Notes: generated from the sequence alone by a model not told the origin. A stretch of DNA of 64,000 nucleotides from Parelaphostrongylus tenuis (GCA_019055375.1 JAHQIW010003962.1:62001-126000); one strand, 5' to 3'; shown: positions 48,061-60,812, counted from the first letter of the stretch. Translations and numbers: made by a program.

Positions 48061-49320
48061 AGTGGTTTGCTGAGCATCATATCTGTCTTCTAGGCTTTCA
48101 GTGAAGAAATCGGACCGTCAAGCCGGTGGTCTTCCTGTGAAGTGCTTGACTTCCCGAGGACTCCAGTCGGTAACGCGTCTCGTCTATCGCTTGTCGTTAA
48201 AGCGTACTAAGCACCCGGCCCACCATATTTTCGATATCCTAGGGTGTTAAGCAGCAAATCTGAGCTTCGATAGATGACCTAGAGAACTTCACTTTAGATC
48301 ACACATCTTCGGATCCTTTCTCTCATTTGCGAAATACAGGACACTTCTAGCATTGATCTCTCCACTACGTGTTCAATAATGCCAAGTGATCCTTCATCCT
48401 GCTCACGTAACGACCAGGATTTGCTGCATACGTTAGAGAAGGAATAATCGTCCAGTCGAAAAGGTAGGCTCGGAGTCGGATGTTCTTTGTCCTCTTCACT
48501 ACATCTTCGATGCTCTCAAGCGTTCACCAAGCTCTAGTTTCCTCCTGCTGAACTCTGGAGCTAAGTCGTTTAATCATGTTGATTTCACGACCTAGATACA
48601 CATAACTGTAGCATTCGGAGATGTTTTGAACTGGGCATTTAAAAACCCATCCGTTCCTCATAAACATCGTTTTCGCTAGGTTTGATCACAAATCAATTTT
48701 TCCACAGCTGTTTCCAAAATCGGTCAATATTTCTTCTACCTGACTGATGCTTGGTGTTATAAAAACGATATGATCAGTGAAGTGGAACAGGGGGTATAAT
48801 TGTTGGGCGTCGATTTTCATTACCAAATCGCTCCATTCTCATGATCGCATGACGTATGGGAGAGTGGTAGTGATTAATTTTTACGAGATTGTATCACCTT
48901 GTCAAACCCCTCTTCGTACGTCGATATTAATGTCGTTATAGAATAGCGATATTTTGGTTGTGAAATGTTTATATTAGCTCATGAAGGATTGTTATGCACC
49001 GAGTGGGAACGCTTTGGGTGTTCAGAGCCTCCATGATCGCTTCTGTTTCTACTGGATCAGAGCCTTCTTCAAATCGATGAAGTGAGATGGAGCAGCCTTT
49101 TGCTCTTTCGTGAAACTTAAATGAGTCTGCTGATCATGTGGATGTGGTCTATTTTACTAAATCCTTTACGAAACCCTGCGTTAGAGGACAATCTTATGAA
49201 CGGCCCAAAATGCATTGTCAGAAAACATGGTAGTTGGAAAGGCATAAGATGAAAGTAACAAAGAAAGGTGAATTCAAGTGCAGCAGCTGGACCTGATTTT
49301 GTATGAACATGTTTGGTCAA
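48060..49320 (-). pseudogene. RTE-type non-LTR retrotransposon RT, degenerate
   Basis: On the - strand, in order: AGFRKGFSKIDHIHMISRLI (49.15 kb), an FID-K-AFD-like block broken by stops, EAIMEALNTQSVPTRCITIL, then HIVFITPSISQVEEILTDFG (the ADD catalytic triplet changed to TDH), TMFMRNGW, and QNISECYSYVYLGREINMIK. These continue into SSRVQQEETRAW, SIEDVVKRTKNIRLRAYLF and DWTIIPSLTYA, with the DNA-binding tail following to about 48.06 kb. This is the standard RTE-clade order. Many stops and frameshifts; 5' endonuclease missing. Dead copy. Confidence 0.8.
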
Positions 49321-49329
49321 CTAAGCGTA

Positions 49330-50700
49330 TAAGTCTGTAAAAGTGCTAAGAACTTCTTAATAGTGAATTTCCCTACCAAATCTAGATTCTGACGTAACGA
49401 ACTCCTTCCTTGGTAGCACAATTTTCCTAGGTAATTAAATTCTGAGTTGTTTGATCAAACAACATAACCTGATTATGCATGTGCAGTCAAGAAGTGTATA
49501 AACGGTATAAGCTAACCGTATATATGTAAACTCGGTGAGCCAATTATAAAGGAGAGCAGTGTCTTTTAACAATATGTTTCAACTTTCTGCGAAAGACTTT
49601 GTTTTCAAAAATGTTTCAGGCTGCAATAAACAAAATATAGAGTGTCGTTTCTTCATTTCTTTTGATGGATTTAACGAAGCTGCTCTTGTGATTAGCAAGA
49701 ATGGTCAGTTAATTCAGATTTTTACTACATGGCAAAGTTGTTGGCTGGAAGCCGTAGGCAATCTTGACTTACAAAGTTTTGCTCTGATGCATTGAATAAT
49801 GAAAAGGAAAAGTAGAATTTAGAAAAAACAAGGCAGATGACTGACTTCATACGGACTAGAAATGACTGAAAAAATTTCTATGATTGTTCCCCTTTTTGAA
49901 AACGACGTAGGCGATCAGTGATGATTTTCAGATTATGAGATCTTACTAGATCACATTCAAACATTGATAGCTGCGATATTGGTGAGTGAGCCAATAACTG
50001 TACTCGCGAAGCTTATCGAATTGTGAAAAAATTTATGCACATCTATGTCGGGAATCACGTTAGTGTAAAGGAACAAACATGCGCGATGTGAACACTCTTT
50101 CTTTGGCCTGCATGATAGAATCCGTCATTCATATTGTCTTTAAAACAACTTAGAAAGATTATTTTGCTCGAACAAGCAATACTAAGCACTATGGGCTTCG
50201 TTATAAACTTAGTAAGATTAAGATATATATTCCGACACCAGTGCATTAAAAATATGACAAAACGAGCTCAATGTTGTATGCCACTAGCGTCAATGTTTCA
50301 TGGCTTGGGTCAGAAGAAAGAACAGCTTGGAGACTTAACATGAGTTTCAAGGAAGAAGTAAAATCGATAAGAAAAACAATCATTGTATATAGCTTTCCGA
50401 CTCTACAAATCGAGATATTGGAATGCATTTGTCAAAAACTTAGTCAACATGTTAACAAATTCAGTATCTGCTCTGTGCTGTCAATGAAATTATTGAAGCG
50501 CTGATCAGAGCGTTTCACATCTCGCCTTAGGAAAAATGTAAGTGACTAACCATACGACGAATACACATTTAGTACTGGAGGCCATAAAAGTGCAATTTAC
50601 ACTAATTTCTCGATAAAGGGTGTCGTGATACACATGAATTTTGGATGAATTCTCATAAATTTTTCCACGATAATGTGATTGTTTTTAGGCTACTAATCAT
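49330..50700. other. stretch without recognised gene
   Basis: AT-rich. A 78-codon frame at 49559-49795 (+) and others near 50.1-50.5 kb show no family I recognise. Confidence 0.35.
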
Positions 50701-50762
50701 TACCAAAACAGATGTGGAAATAAATCATTTTTCATAATGATTTTTGAAGTGAAAACACCTAC

Positions 50763-50975
50763 CGTAATACTCGGATATGATCGTTTCACTGAGCGTTGAC
50801 AGAGAATCAAAAACGCAAACGTTTTCATAGATGAATTTTCCTTGAACAATATCTTTCTCTTGGCCGGCGTCACAATCGCCAAATATCTGTTCACAAGTAC
50901 AATAAGATCACCAACAAAGCCAAGAGTGTAGCCTATAGCTCGCCGCATTGCACACAAGATCCATCGTAAGACTAA
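50763..50975 (-). CDS. possible exon of another GPCR (Srx/Srw-like TM3 region)
   Basis: On the - strand it reads GYTLGFVGDLIVLVNRYLAI then VTPAKRKILFKE, which resembles the end of TM3 in Srx-type nematode receptors (a -NRF-AI--P-KY--IF motif). A GTAGGT donor follows at 50762. I cannot find matching exons on either side, so it may be a relic or a chance frame. Confidence 0.3.
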
Positions 50976-51049
50976 ATTATATAACTTTCTTATCGACTGT
51001 TTTCTGAGAACTCGCTCAAAACAATACATATTCTGAAAACATAATTCAA

Positions 51050-51275
51050 ACCTTCAATGAGGTTTTTTATGTTTGGTACCTATATAGTTAGACTTACATT
51101 TCGCTGTTTCATCCTCATCGGAAGCACGGTGTCTTTCGGTTCAGCCAATCCTTTGTGAGAAAGTATAGCCCTTACATAAAAAGGAATCGACGACGAACAT
51201 ATTACTTTGCACGAGCAATGCGAAAAGATCACCTGATGTGCACTGTTTTATAGTCGATTGCTCGTGGTCGGTAAA
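51050..51275 (+). repeat. R9 dispersed repeat, with inverted partner at 51410-51560
   Basis: CATCCTCATCGGAAGCACGG, AAAGGAATCGACGACGAAC and TCGATTGCTCGTGG in family order. The partner on the - strand begins with CACGAGCAATCGTC at 51417. Confidence 0.55.
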
Positions 51276-52214
51276 ACGCATATTGTAATACCTTTCTTTT
51301 TGATTGTCTTTTGAGACCTTCCCTAAAACAATATAGATCATTTAGATTTTATATTGCTTTGAGTAAGGTCTTAAAAAGAGTCGGAAGATAGCCTTTACTA
51401 CATCGTTGTATTAGCCACGAGCAATCGTCTATAAAACACTGCACATTGGGTGAACTCATCTCTTTGCGCGTAAGAATACGATGCGAGGAGTGACAAGCGC
51501 TTCATTTCATTCGTTCTGAAATAATTTGCGATCAACCATTCGAAAGGGAGTATGCTTGAGTGAAGCGACGACCAAATATAACATTGTAATGAATGGATCA
51601 TCTTTCAGAGAAAATATCAGAATCAATCAATATATTCGTGACTGGAAGCAATTACAGTAAATAGGATAATTTGTTCGATTACACATGTAGCTCAGGTCTG
51701 AGGATCTGAAAGTGTCAAGAAAAGAACATCTTGTTGCTAAGAAAAAAGTATGCTATGCATAATTCTCTAAAGAATCGCTTTCGCTTCTTATCTTTGGCTG
51801 AAAAAAGGAAAGTTTATCATGCAAGAGCATAAAGCCCCATCTCCGATACATCATATGGCACAATTGCAAATTACTGAGGTAAAGACCCCTTGCTTGATCG
51901 CTTCAAGATATACACCGGAGAGTAAAGTAGGTACCCAAACAGCAAAGTTTCCGAAGATGGAACTGAGCGAGAGACACTGACTATAGAAGAAATAGAGTTG
52001 CAGGTGGTGGAAGTGTAGCACTTTTGCTGTATTGAGTTGTTTCAGAATCTGTTGACGCACGACTGATGGTTGTAGTGGAAAGTTAATGGCAGCACGTCAG
52101 GAGTGGAACCCATTTTGCTTTCTGCAATTGAGTTACTTTGATATGCTATCGACCTTCGCTGCATTTTGCTTGAATAATTTTATATGTGAAATCCAATAGA
52201 ATATTTTAACCCTT

Positions 52215-52430
52215 TCACAGGCCTCGTATAGCTATTCGAGTGCTAGACGCATGTTTCAGCTTTCATATCAAACCCATCAGTAACACATGCCTTTCGATTT
52301 ACTCAACCATTTTCACGTATGGTATAAGGACCGAATATGTACATGCATGCTAGGTGGAAAGATCACCTGACATTGCAAAGACAGTCCATTGTTCAATGGC
52401 CAGTTGAACTGATATAGCCGAAATGTATGT
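52215..52430 (+). repeat. R9 dispersed repeat, diverged
   Basis: CACAGGCCTCGTATAGCTAT, a CACATGCCTTTCGATTTACTC block and AAAGATCACCTGACATTG in order. Confidence 0.4.
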
Positions 52431-52539
52431 CTAGGACGCGAAGTGCCGTTTCTAATCTCTGAAAGGCTTAAATTATGCTATCTCATTGATTGAATTTGAA
52501 GCGAGGTCTCAAAAACAGTCAAACAGAAGTGTCATTAAG

Positions 52540-52850
52540 TCTCTTGTAAGTTTTGGTCATGGAGTGAATAACATCAAATTTATCAATCAGAAGCAATTGC
52601 AATTGCTTATCAACACTATCTAAAGTATGCACCATAAGCCTGAATACATTTCTGCCACCTTTCAGGCAACAAATAGCGCCGTGCTCATAGTACTTGTTAT
52701 CTTTGGATTCAAAGAAAATTGCCAATAAGTGACGCAAATGATTGATATATCGAAGCTTCTTCTTGCTTAGAAAGTGCTCCAGCGAGCGCAAGAGCTGATA
52801 GTCAGACGGAGAGAGATCAGGATTGTACGACGAATGATCCAGTTAGTCCC
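52540..52850 (-). pseudogene. mariner transposase C-terminal relic M3
   Basis: On the - strand reads SSYNPDLSPSDYQLLRSLEH, then FLSKKKLRYINHLRHLLAIF, FESKDNKYYEHGA and VFRLMVHTLDSV. This is the standard mariner C-terminus (YSPDLSPSDYHLFRSLxH...FFxSKD--FY--GI). The third catalytic Asp (NPDL) is present, while the N-terminal two thirds are missing. Dead. Confidence 0.8.
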
Positions 52851-52889
52851 CACCCAGTTCGGTCAGCCGTTATTCGTCAGTTTGAGAAC

Positions 52890-53335
52890 ATGCAGCCTTG
52901 CAATGTTTTGAAGAAGGAAGAGATTGCGGCAGCGTCTACGTGGCAGGGCCCGATGGGAGCGGTCTGGGTGCTCGCAGTGTTGCATAGCGTCAATCTAATC
53001 GTCTCTCCGGCTGGCAGCAACTCCCACTGAATTGGCCCGGTCTGCTCCTAAAAGATGATGAGCCTAGCCTTGCGCGTTTGGAGCGCAACTGGCTCTTCAA
53101 GTTGGTGTTGCCAGCGCTACTCGAAAATCTATACACCATGTCCCTACGAGTGCATCTAAACCAACACTGCGATGAAGGCTTGGTTGAACAGCCATGACGC
53201 TCAGGTATGGACAAATTTGGTAGCAAATTAAGCTCACGAAATTCTGCACAAGGCGACATTGATTTGTAGTCTGAGAAAGGGCAACAATGTGTTCAGGGTG
53301 ATGGCGCATATTTTGAACAGTGTTTTTGAGCAATT
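52890..53335 (+). pseudogene. second mariner/Tc-like transposase C-terminal relic M4
   Basis: Opposite orientation to M3 and from another subfamily. Reads CQRYSKIYTPCPYECI, stop, NTAMKAWLNSHDAQVWTNL, stop, then LRKGNNVFRVMAHILNSVFE, resembling the tail of Tc/mariner transposases with a W(S/T)xLE--- region, -S(V/M)-A-L-----W--- and a G-HFE-type end. Frame breaks throughout. The upstream GC-rich part cannot be read reliably. Confidence 0.45.
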
Positions 53336-53394
53336 CTAATTACTTCTGGTTAAAAGTTGTTGTTTATTGCTCTATGCCAACATTTATGAGAAAA

Positions 53395-53490
53395 GCCTAT
53401 TGAATTTATTTATTTGTTCATTTGATTATTTATTTAATTACTTACTTATTTATTTGCTCATTTAGTTATTTGTTTATTCAACATTAGGAT
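53395..53490. repeat. (TTTA)n-like tetranucleotide run
   Basis: Imperfect TTTATTTG/TTTAGTTA units over about 95 bases. Confidence 0.85.
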
Positions 53491-55630
53491 TCTGGCTAGT
53501 ACTGGCCACTCTAAAGTGAAATGTACGACATAGTCGGTATTTTTGCGTCCAAATCGTTCTTCTGTATTTGCCGCAAGCGTAGCTATATCAATCTCAAATC
53601 ATCATCTAGGCAACCGATTGATTCCATTATTATATAGAGTCAAATCTCAATTCTCGATATAAGTTACGATTACCGGCTCTCAGTAGCGCACCCACAGCAA
53701 GTCACAAATAATGTCGCTTGCTTTGCACTTGCATGAGCTCTTCTAAGGAAAGGTACTCCGGTTGCTAAAACGGCAGATGCGGACCTAACTACGAGTCTGC
53801 TGTTGTCCGAAAAGAGAACATGCAGTCACGAAAATTCTCAGGATGTCGATGATTTTGCACACAGATTGCCTTGCTCATAATATGGAATTACGCGAGACTC
53901 CAACACATCGTTGAAGAGCAATTGTTGTCATCCATCACTAATCACCGCTAGTGCTAATCATGTTGCCGATATGAACATGTATTGAGGTCAGTGAGAGAAA
54001 TTATTGTTGCAAAAAAGTCCACCGTTTCGTTTCCGGTTTCGTGATTTCTAAGAAGGCAAAAATCACTGGATGGAAATATCAGATCTAGAAGTCAGGCTTA
54101 GAGACAGTACGAGAATGCGAAGTAAAACTCCAATTTCTTTGTTGTGATAGAATACCAGAGCAAATAAATAGAATAGTAAAAAAAATCTTAATCAATGAAG
54201 TTATCCGGTTGGAGTCGTCGTTCCAAGCATTGATTACCAAAGTAATTTCACAGGGCCTGTTTTTTTGGTTTACTAGTATTCTCTGAAAAACCTTCATGGG
54301 AATTGTCTTATCACTAAATTACTTCTTCAATCAGGACTAAAACAGGATTCACTCTATTAAGCATTGATAGATCATAGCTAGGCACACACAAGGGCTTAAG
54401 TGGAAAAGTAAGCATAGGTGCCTTCTATAATAAGCAATTTGCTGTCCAATAGGCTTCTCACATTTCCGGCATATCAAACCTTCCACTCGTCTTCTCCTTC
54501 AAATTGCTACATTTACCTTGTAGGCTAGCAACAATGACGTGTATCGATAGGCCATTTCAGACATTTGCACCAATGAAATGTGCAGTCATTTACCTCTTAC
54601 GATGCTAATGAAGTTGAAAGCCTGGCACACTTTGTGTAGTCACATTCGTAATCAATATCGACTGTTACTGTCCTGTTGACAACGTTGTTAAGTTTTCAAG
54701 AATATCAAAAATAGGAAACTGATACTTAAAGCGATCAACAAACAGGTAAAGATTTATGCTGGAGATGAGCATAAAAATTTTAACGAATTGACACAACCTT
54801 TCTCAAACTCTATTCGATTACCAAAATAAATTTTTATTAAAGAAAATGATAAATATGCAGCACTTTTGCGAGATTGAGTGTTCGAATATCAGAGTGATGA
54901 AGCCTACCATAAATTTCAAGTCTTTATGGAATAGTATAAATATAGGAAAGGCTGTTTACAGCTCTCATCCTATGCTAAATGAAAAAAATCAAAACACCCG
55001 CTTAGCATTCTATCAGCCGCCCACTTCTACTTTATACTTAAAGAATTCACAGATTTTTTTTTTACAATATCGCACATCCTTTTTATGGCCTGCTCGGTTG
55101 TTGGAAGACCGCTATTAGGTTTTCGTTCTGTTTTTTTTTCCTTCGCGCTATCAATTATAATTCCTGGTTTTGTGCACTACCGTAATAGTGAAAATGTCCC
55201 GCCTTTCCTTCACTCCCACACTTTCAGTGAACACCACACTAATCAAATCATAGTTACTAATTTAAAGTAGCCATGCACATTATTCTTAGTATTACACTTC
55301 TAAGAACAAATGGTTAGCACAAACTGAAAAAATTTGACACTGGTTCTTAGAAGTATACTACTTATACTTCATGGACTGAGTGTAAAGCAAACAAAGCTTA
55401 CTCTGACGTTCATCAAATGTATATGAATGTTAGGGTAGGAGTAGTATTGTCCGACTAAAACGCATTTTCATCCTCCTTTTTGGAGATGCTCCGTTATCGC
55501 CATTTGTTTGGAATAACATTAGGTCTATTGCGCTAGAGTATTGGCAGAAGTAAAGAAGAGTTACACTCTACTGGTTCAAGACAAATCTTGAAGTAGGGCA
55601 CTGTCAGAAAAGATCACTACGGCTAGGTCA
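53490..55630. other. stretch without recognised gene
   Basis: AT-rich single-copy-looking DNA. Frames at 54085-54297 (-) and 54846-55118 (+) match nothing I know and have no obvious splice partners. Confidence 0.35.
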
Positions 55631-55765
55631 TAATACGGTGGAAAACCCCTTACCCGTTTGGTACCTCGTGTACTCACCCTATCCGGGCAAACCGACTGCT
55701 ACTCTGTGTTTCGGCTTACCTAGGCTCAATGTAGTGGGTGCGCCCTTCGGTTGAATAGAATTCTT
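55630..55765 (+). repeat. GC-richer block, possible dispersed repeat
   Basis: ACCCCTTACCCGTTTGGTAC, TCACCCTATCCGGGCAAACC and GTAGTGGGTGCGCCCTTCGG stand out from the AT-rich flanks. No coding frame or RNA fold recognised. Confidence 0.3.
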
Positions 55766-57280
55766 GAATGAAATTAATCGACTTTCCTCATAAATTTTCT
55801 TCCCATTTGGTTACTCATACAAGGCCTACGTTAGCAGCTTCACAATGCTCCACAAAGAAATTGTACTTATGTGCAGCATACCGCAAACACTTCCGAAAAA
55901 AGAGACACAGTGTGCAATAACTTTGTAAGATATAAATTTGTTTGCACTGCGCAATATAATAATCACCTGCTTAATTCATTTATTATTAGACAGCATTGGC
56001 GTAGTTTTTACGAAGTATTTATTTGCCTGCTTTGTTCATTCGGAAAGGTGATTGCAACGAAAGAATTACACTACTTTTCCCTTATCGTGCGGCGATTATT
56101 GAAAAGATCTCTTTTGCTGGACAAAGAAAATCCACTGGAGTATTAGTATGCTTTTTGGAATCCCATATCTCAAATAAATCTAAAATGTACAAAATGGCCT
56201 CTTTACAGAGCTGTAACGAAAATAAATTTGTGTTTTACACGCGTAAAGCATTATCGCGCTTATATTGCGCAAAACAGAGCTCTTTTCTGAACCGTTATTA
56301 TCGATCAGATAGCGTAAATTTCTTAGATCTCAAAGTGTACTTACCTTATCAAAAAGTTCACTCATAATGCTGTAGCGGCTAGAATAAAATGGGGTTTCAC
56401 CCACATTGCGGGTACTTTTCGCGAGGCAGAGGTTTTCCTTTAAAGTGCTAGTATTGCCCTGTAGCGTGATTCTAGATTGTTTCAAAAATGTCTTTGTTTT
56501 TGGAGGGTCTTCTTAACACTGCTATTGTGCTATATCAAAAGGACAATAATTGTAATTCACGCGTTTCACGCTGATTTTCGTTATTCATTTGAAATTTTTT
56601 TCTCCACTATGAAGGAATTTCTTGGTTTTTTTGCATAGTATCTGTAAAAGAGACTTTGTCGCATCATTAAGTAAACTTAATCCTTCCATTCTCATTTTAT
56701 ATTGGTAAATATATCAGCTGCTACGTCTAAGTCAAGTTTAAGCATGAAGCAAGATGAATAAGCAGAGAAAATTACGAAATGTCAGAATCATATATTATGT
56801 CCGAGATTATTCTTAGAACGAGAGGAGCCATGACATAAAAAGAAAACTGAGCAGTTAGATGTAAATCGCGCCTGCCTACTCTATTTATAGCATGTCGATC
56901 CACTGCCACTCAACCACCGTAACCGACAAGCAATGTGCGGTGTGTTTACAGCTTAGTATTATTTTTTGATATACTAGTGTAAAAACGTTCTTTTTAGAGA
57001 ACAAGCAGAATTGCGGAAAATTGCCGAAATCTACGCTAACCAGTAGTTAAGCTCCTCGAAGACTTACAGAATATCTATGGAAGGTCTTTGTCCAGCAAAG
57101 AATTTTTTTTCAAAGACCACTGTTTGATAAGAATAAAGCTCCATAAGATGTACTTTCGATTAAACCTTTCAACTAAACCATAGAGGTTATTCTTTTGCTC
57201 CGTCTTATCGCGAACAAATTTTCATCACTCGGCTTATATAATTTCTGTCAAATTTCAGTTGGTAATTCGGCTCTATATGT
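55765..57280. other. stretch without recognised gene
   Basis: 55800-55900 resembles 41470-41610 (a CACAATGCTCCACAAAGA block, then AACACTTCCGAAAAAA), a sign that the 3' regions of D and E are duplicated too. The 56023-56367 frame (114 codons) is unassigned. Confidence 0.4.
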
Positions 57281-57660
57281 AGAAGTCCGAACTCCAACGT
57301 TAACGTTAATCGAATAATATCAGAATCTACATTTCCAAACTTTCAAAGTACTGATCGAACATCTTCACCTGCACTCGGCTAAACACACGACAGTTCTTAG
57401 AGTGAGAGCTGCTCAGAAAGTTGGAAACAAGCAATAGAATACAGTTGTATAGAGAGAAGAATGTGAAAGAGTTATATAGAATTATTGTAATTCCGTTGTT
57501 CATGAGCTCATCATTTCAAAATAGGAAAAACCACTGTAGAAGAAGTAATTATGTGTGACAGCAAAGAAATGCAATATACCACCTAGAAAAAGGTACATTT
57601 TTTACTACAGCAATCGACAGATCAAAAATTGTGCGGTGCATTCTAATGCTCTGTCGCCAG
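57280..57660 (-). other. block shared with 39900-40290
   Basis: Downstream of receptor E as its partner is downstream of D. The hydrophobic run SLYNCILLLVSNFL and HSKNCRVFSR lie in a frame of about 57 codons on the - strand. Possible decayed receptor exon. Confidence 0.3.
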
Positions 57661-58008
57661 CATAACTAGTTCGCTTTTAGCCGTCGATTGCTTACAACAT
57701 CTTATTTGGCGCGCTTGTGTATAAGCTTATGATTGACTGAGACTATGCGTTGGCTAATATCGAATTAATGATAGAGAATACAATGCATACGATATGGACC
57801 ACCTGTTCGAATACTATGAATCATTGTTCAAAGCGAAGGATTGGCCCTTATAGACATACCAGTTTTGAGCATATATAGTCCTCCTATGATTTCGTTTCTG
57901 ATCGATGTCCCATAAGTTGATGACGTTATCGTAACTTATATGGAGAACATCAAGACTCAAGATTTCATCTGTTTAAACGCTTTTCACAATGTTATAATGT
58001 TCCAAAAG

Positions 58009-58372
58009 CACCTATGAGAATTGAGTGATAAGCAAAAATCCGACCTCAGACGAGGGTTCACCTCGCGCTTCAATTATATCGGGGCGCGTGTCACCACTAC
58101 ACACCAGGGCTACCGCTCCGCCACCACTTCTTTAGTATGTCTCATTCGTACTTACCCGACCAAACTCTCAAAGGCTGTCAGCTTAACCGGGTAAATGAAG
58201 CGATATGTGTTTGCTCGACTAGATCTGTTAAAGTGAAGACATACTAAAGAATAAGTGGAGGCGAAGATGTGGTCTCGGTGATGTAGTGGTGGCACGCACC
58301 CACGGCATGGCTGAAATACAAGTTCACCACCGCTTGAGATCGAATCTTTGCTTACCCTTCAACACTCCCAGG
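58009..58372 (+). mobile_element. T1 inverted-repeat element, copy 3, with a nested palindrome
   Basis: Left arm GAATTGAGTGATAAGCAAAA (58019) and right arm GAATCTTTGCTTACCCTTCA. The tRNA-like core (GGGCGCGTGTCACCACTAC) is present. Within it, CGCCACCACTTCTTTAGTAT (58117) and its reverse complement ATACTAAAGAATAAGTGGAG (58240) bound an inner 150-bp palindromic insert. Confidence 0.6.
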
Positions 58373-58912
58373 AATACCGAGTCTACTAAAAAGGGAGGAA
58401 AACTTCTTTTGAATTGGACGATTTCTTATGGCATCTTCAAATCACTTTGCTTAGATAAGGATAGTCACATGCATTTTTTTTATAATTCCATGTTCTCCAA
58501 TTATTCACTTTTAGGATACGCGTCACCATTCTGGCGAAGCACTTCAATTACAGCAATACTCCAATTTTTTATCAATAAAGTTACCAGGACAGATTAGCCA
58601 AAAGCGTCAGAAAAGTTTGAAAGTTGATGACTATACTAATTACATTCATGAATTCTGATTTCATAACTTTTTTGACATGAAATCGCTTAACTAAAGCAAT
58701 CATAGAGAGGCAGCCACGCCTAGTGTGAACGGGAATGATTTTTATACAAAACTTATCGAATTTTCCATCAGTCTACATACAGTGGTTTTCGTAAAAACTA
58801 GCTTACGTAGATAGTTCATTGAATTTAATTATGTTTGAAATTTCCTCCGAAGTAGCCAAGATTTCACTTTGACGACGATTGGTGAACATAAAACATTGTA
58901 AAGATGGGAGAT

Positions 58913-59961
58913 TCACGGTTGATGATCAAGTTGCCACGCCCTGCTAATGGCCTCCTCATAGTTTCGAGTGCCAGCTAAACCTCGACTTTCCATCATCACA
59001 ACTGATCGAATATTGCTGCTTCTCTCCATCTGATAGTACTTCAATCTATGCATTGAATAGATTGGAAGCACAGCCATAAAAATCGGAGCCGTCTAAAATG
59101 AGCAATTTGAGAACGAAGCAATAATTCCATCTCTTCTTTGCCGTTAGCCAAAAAATCTTACGTAACAGATTTGACGAACGGAAGTGAACAATTTATCGTT
59201 ATTTGCGAAGATGTGTGGACCATAAAGTCTAATAAAGAGGCCGGTAACTGCATAGAGCACGAAAAACGACCTGAAATCAATACGAAACAATGCACAAACT
59301 GAAGCTTTGTCATGAAGATGTGACAGAGAAATGCTTTACAAGCGCTTTGTGTTGACATATCCCTAGTAGGACACCAGAATTTCAAACGATCGGCGCAAAT
59401 TTATCAAAAAGGACACATTATGTAAGGAAAACTGACCACGGAAGAATAAGGTGCTATTCAGGATCGAAAAACCGACTTCATTAGCGACATCCGGCTTGTT
59501 AAGTGAAATCAAGAAGCAAGTTCGCACCATTCTTCTAGCACTAGTAGCAGCAAGTTCGCTTTCTTCAGGACAACTTTCAAAAGGGGTCTCAATTGCTTTT
59601 CACCTGACAAATTAGCTTTGGAGAAGACAATTTTGTTGAAGCGTCAACCATCGATTTTCAAGAAGATAAACTAACCGTGGTCAAGCCTTCGATAAAAAGA
59701 TAATTCGTGGGCTATCAAAATGTTTCCATCCTTATTTCCACACTTACCCGAAATCATCGCTATTTCAGTCAGGGTCTAGGTACAGTAGAGAAAATTCAGA
59801 TGATCAATCACGCCAAATTTACTTTGTCGTAGAAGAAATTTCTATTGGTAAGCGTTGAATCTGATTCAACTCACACTTGGATAGTGGCGATGTGAGCAGC
59901 GAATTGCGTGGTGACAACGTTCTCACGTGTCTGATAGCGATACGTCAAAGACACAGTGCTT
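58913..59961 (-). pseudogene. Srab-like chemoreceptor E, last three exons only
   Basis: In coding order: 59961-59875 (LTYRYQTREN), 59270-59162 (TM6, RLYGPHIFANND) and 59092-58913 (TM7, PIYSMHRL...NYEEAISRAWQ, TGA). Lengths (87, 109, 180), phases and splice sites are perfect and there is no stop, so these exons look recently functional. The preceding 197-nt exon and everything upstream are not found within the remaining 4 kb, where GAT minisatellite and tandem repeats lie instead. Either the copy is 5'-truncated or its other exons lie beyond the window behind a very large intron; truncation is more likely. Confidence 0.75.
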
Positions 59962-60242
59962 CTGAATTTGCATGAGTTTTCATTTTTTCAAGTTATTTGT
60001 CTACTTCTATCAATGACGAAAGCATTTACTTAGTTAAAGTAATTAATTTGAAAATGATAAGTAGGAACATTTGACCTCCAGCTATCGAAGAGATGACGTC
60101 TAACATATGGCTTTTAACTTCATCATTATAAACTGCATTCTCCATGAAATATGAAATGTTGTCTATCCGTCTATAAGGTAGGAACTCAAACATGTTTCAG
60201 CGTCAGTGTTCTCTGAATTTTTACTTCGTAAATCTTATGTAA

Positions 60243-60812
60243 TTGTTTACCAAAAGTCAACTACATTCTGGAGGCACTTTCGACTTTTCACGTAGCTGGG
60301 GCCAGTTGAGCAGCCGTCGTTTTCACGTTATAAGTGATGAATCTATGCCACTTATTCTTGTTCTAGAATCTCTTTCCTTAGCATTAACCTTGATCTACGC
60401 TGGCCTCAATACCCCGCCCACAATTGTATGAATATAAGTTGATTGACTGTTTGACTTGGCTTCCTCTTGGTTTATATCTTAATAACGAGTCGTGCGTATA
60501 CTACCTTTTGGTACGCTATCTGAGATACTCCACCACTGTTGTCATAGTATTGTTATTCCAACGATAAACGATTTAGTCAAAATTCGAGTTCTAAACAGGG
60601 ATAACTATAAAAAGTCTACCTTAAGAATCCAATTCGAACTAAGTTCTCGACATCATATTCTCCACTGGAACTTGCACTGCATCGTAACGGTCACTTCATT
60701 CTTTAGAAAATCTGCTTCCATCTTATCATTTCTCGATGTGTCATCAAGTGACATTATCAGAAGTTACGGACCAAGCCTTTCCCAGCAGACTTTTGATGAA
60801 AATGATTTGTGA
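60243..60812 (+). pseudogene. possible diverged Sra-superfamily receptor remnant
   Basis: A hydrophobic segment LILVLESLSLALTLIYAGL (60340-60410) is followed by a GTATGA donor. Further on, a frame reads NRDNYKKSTLRIQFELSSRH and then HILHWNLHCIVTVTSFF, like the N-K...LSSRYQ--EN--- segment between TM5 and TM6, with the YQ and EN changed. Only partial and not closely related to A-E. Weak evidence. Confidence 0.3.
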
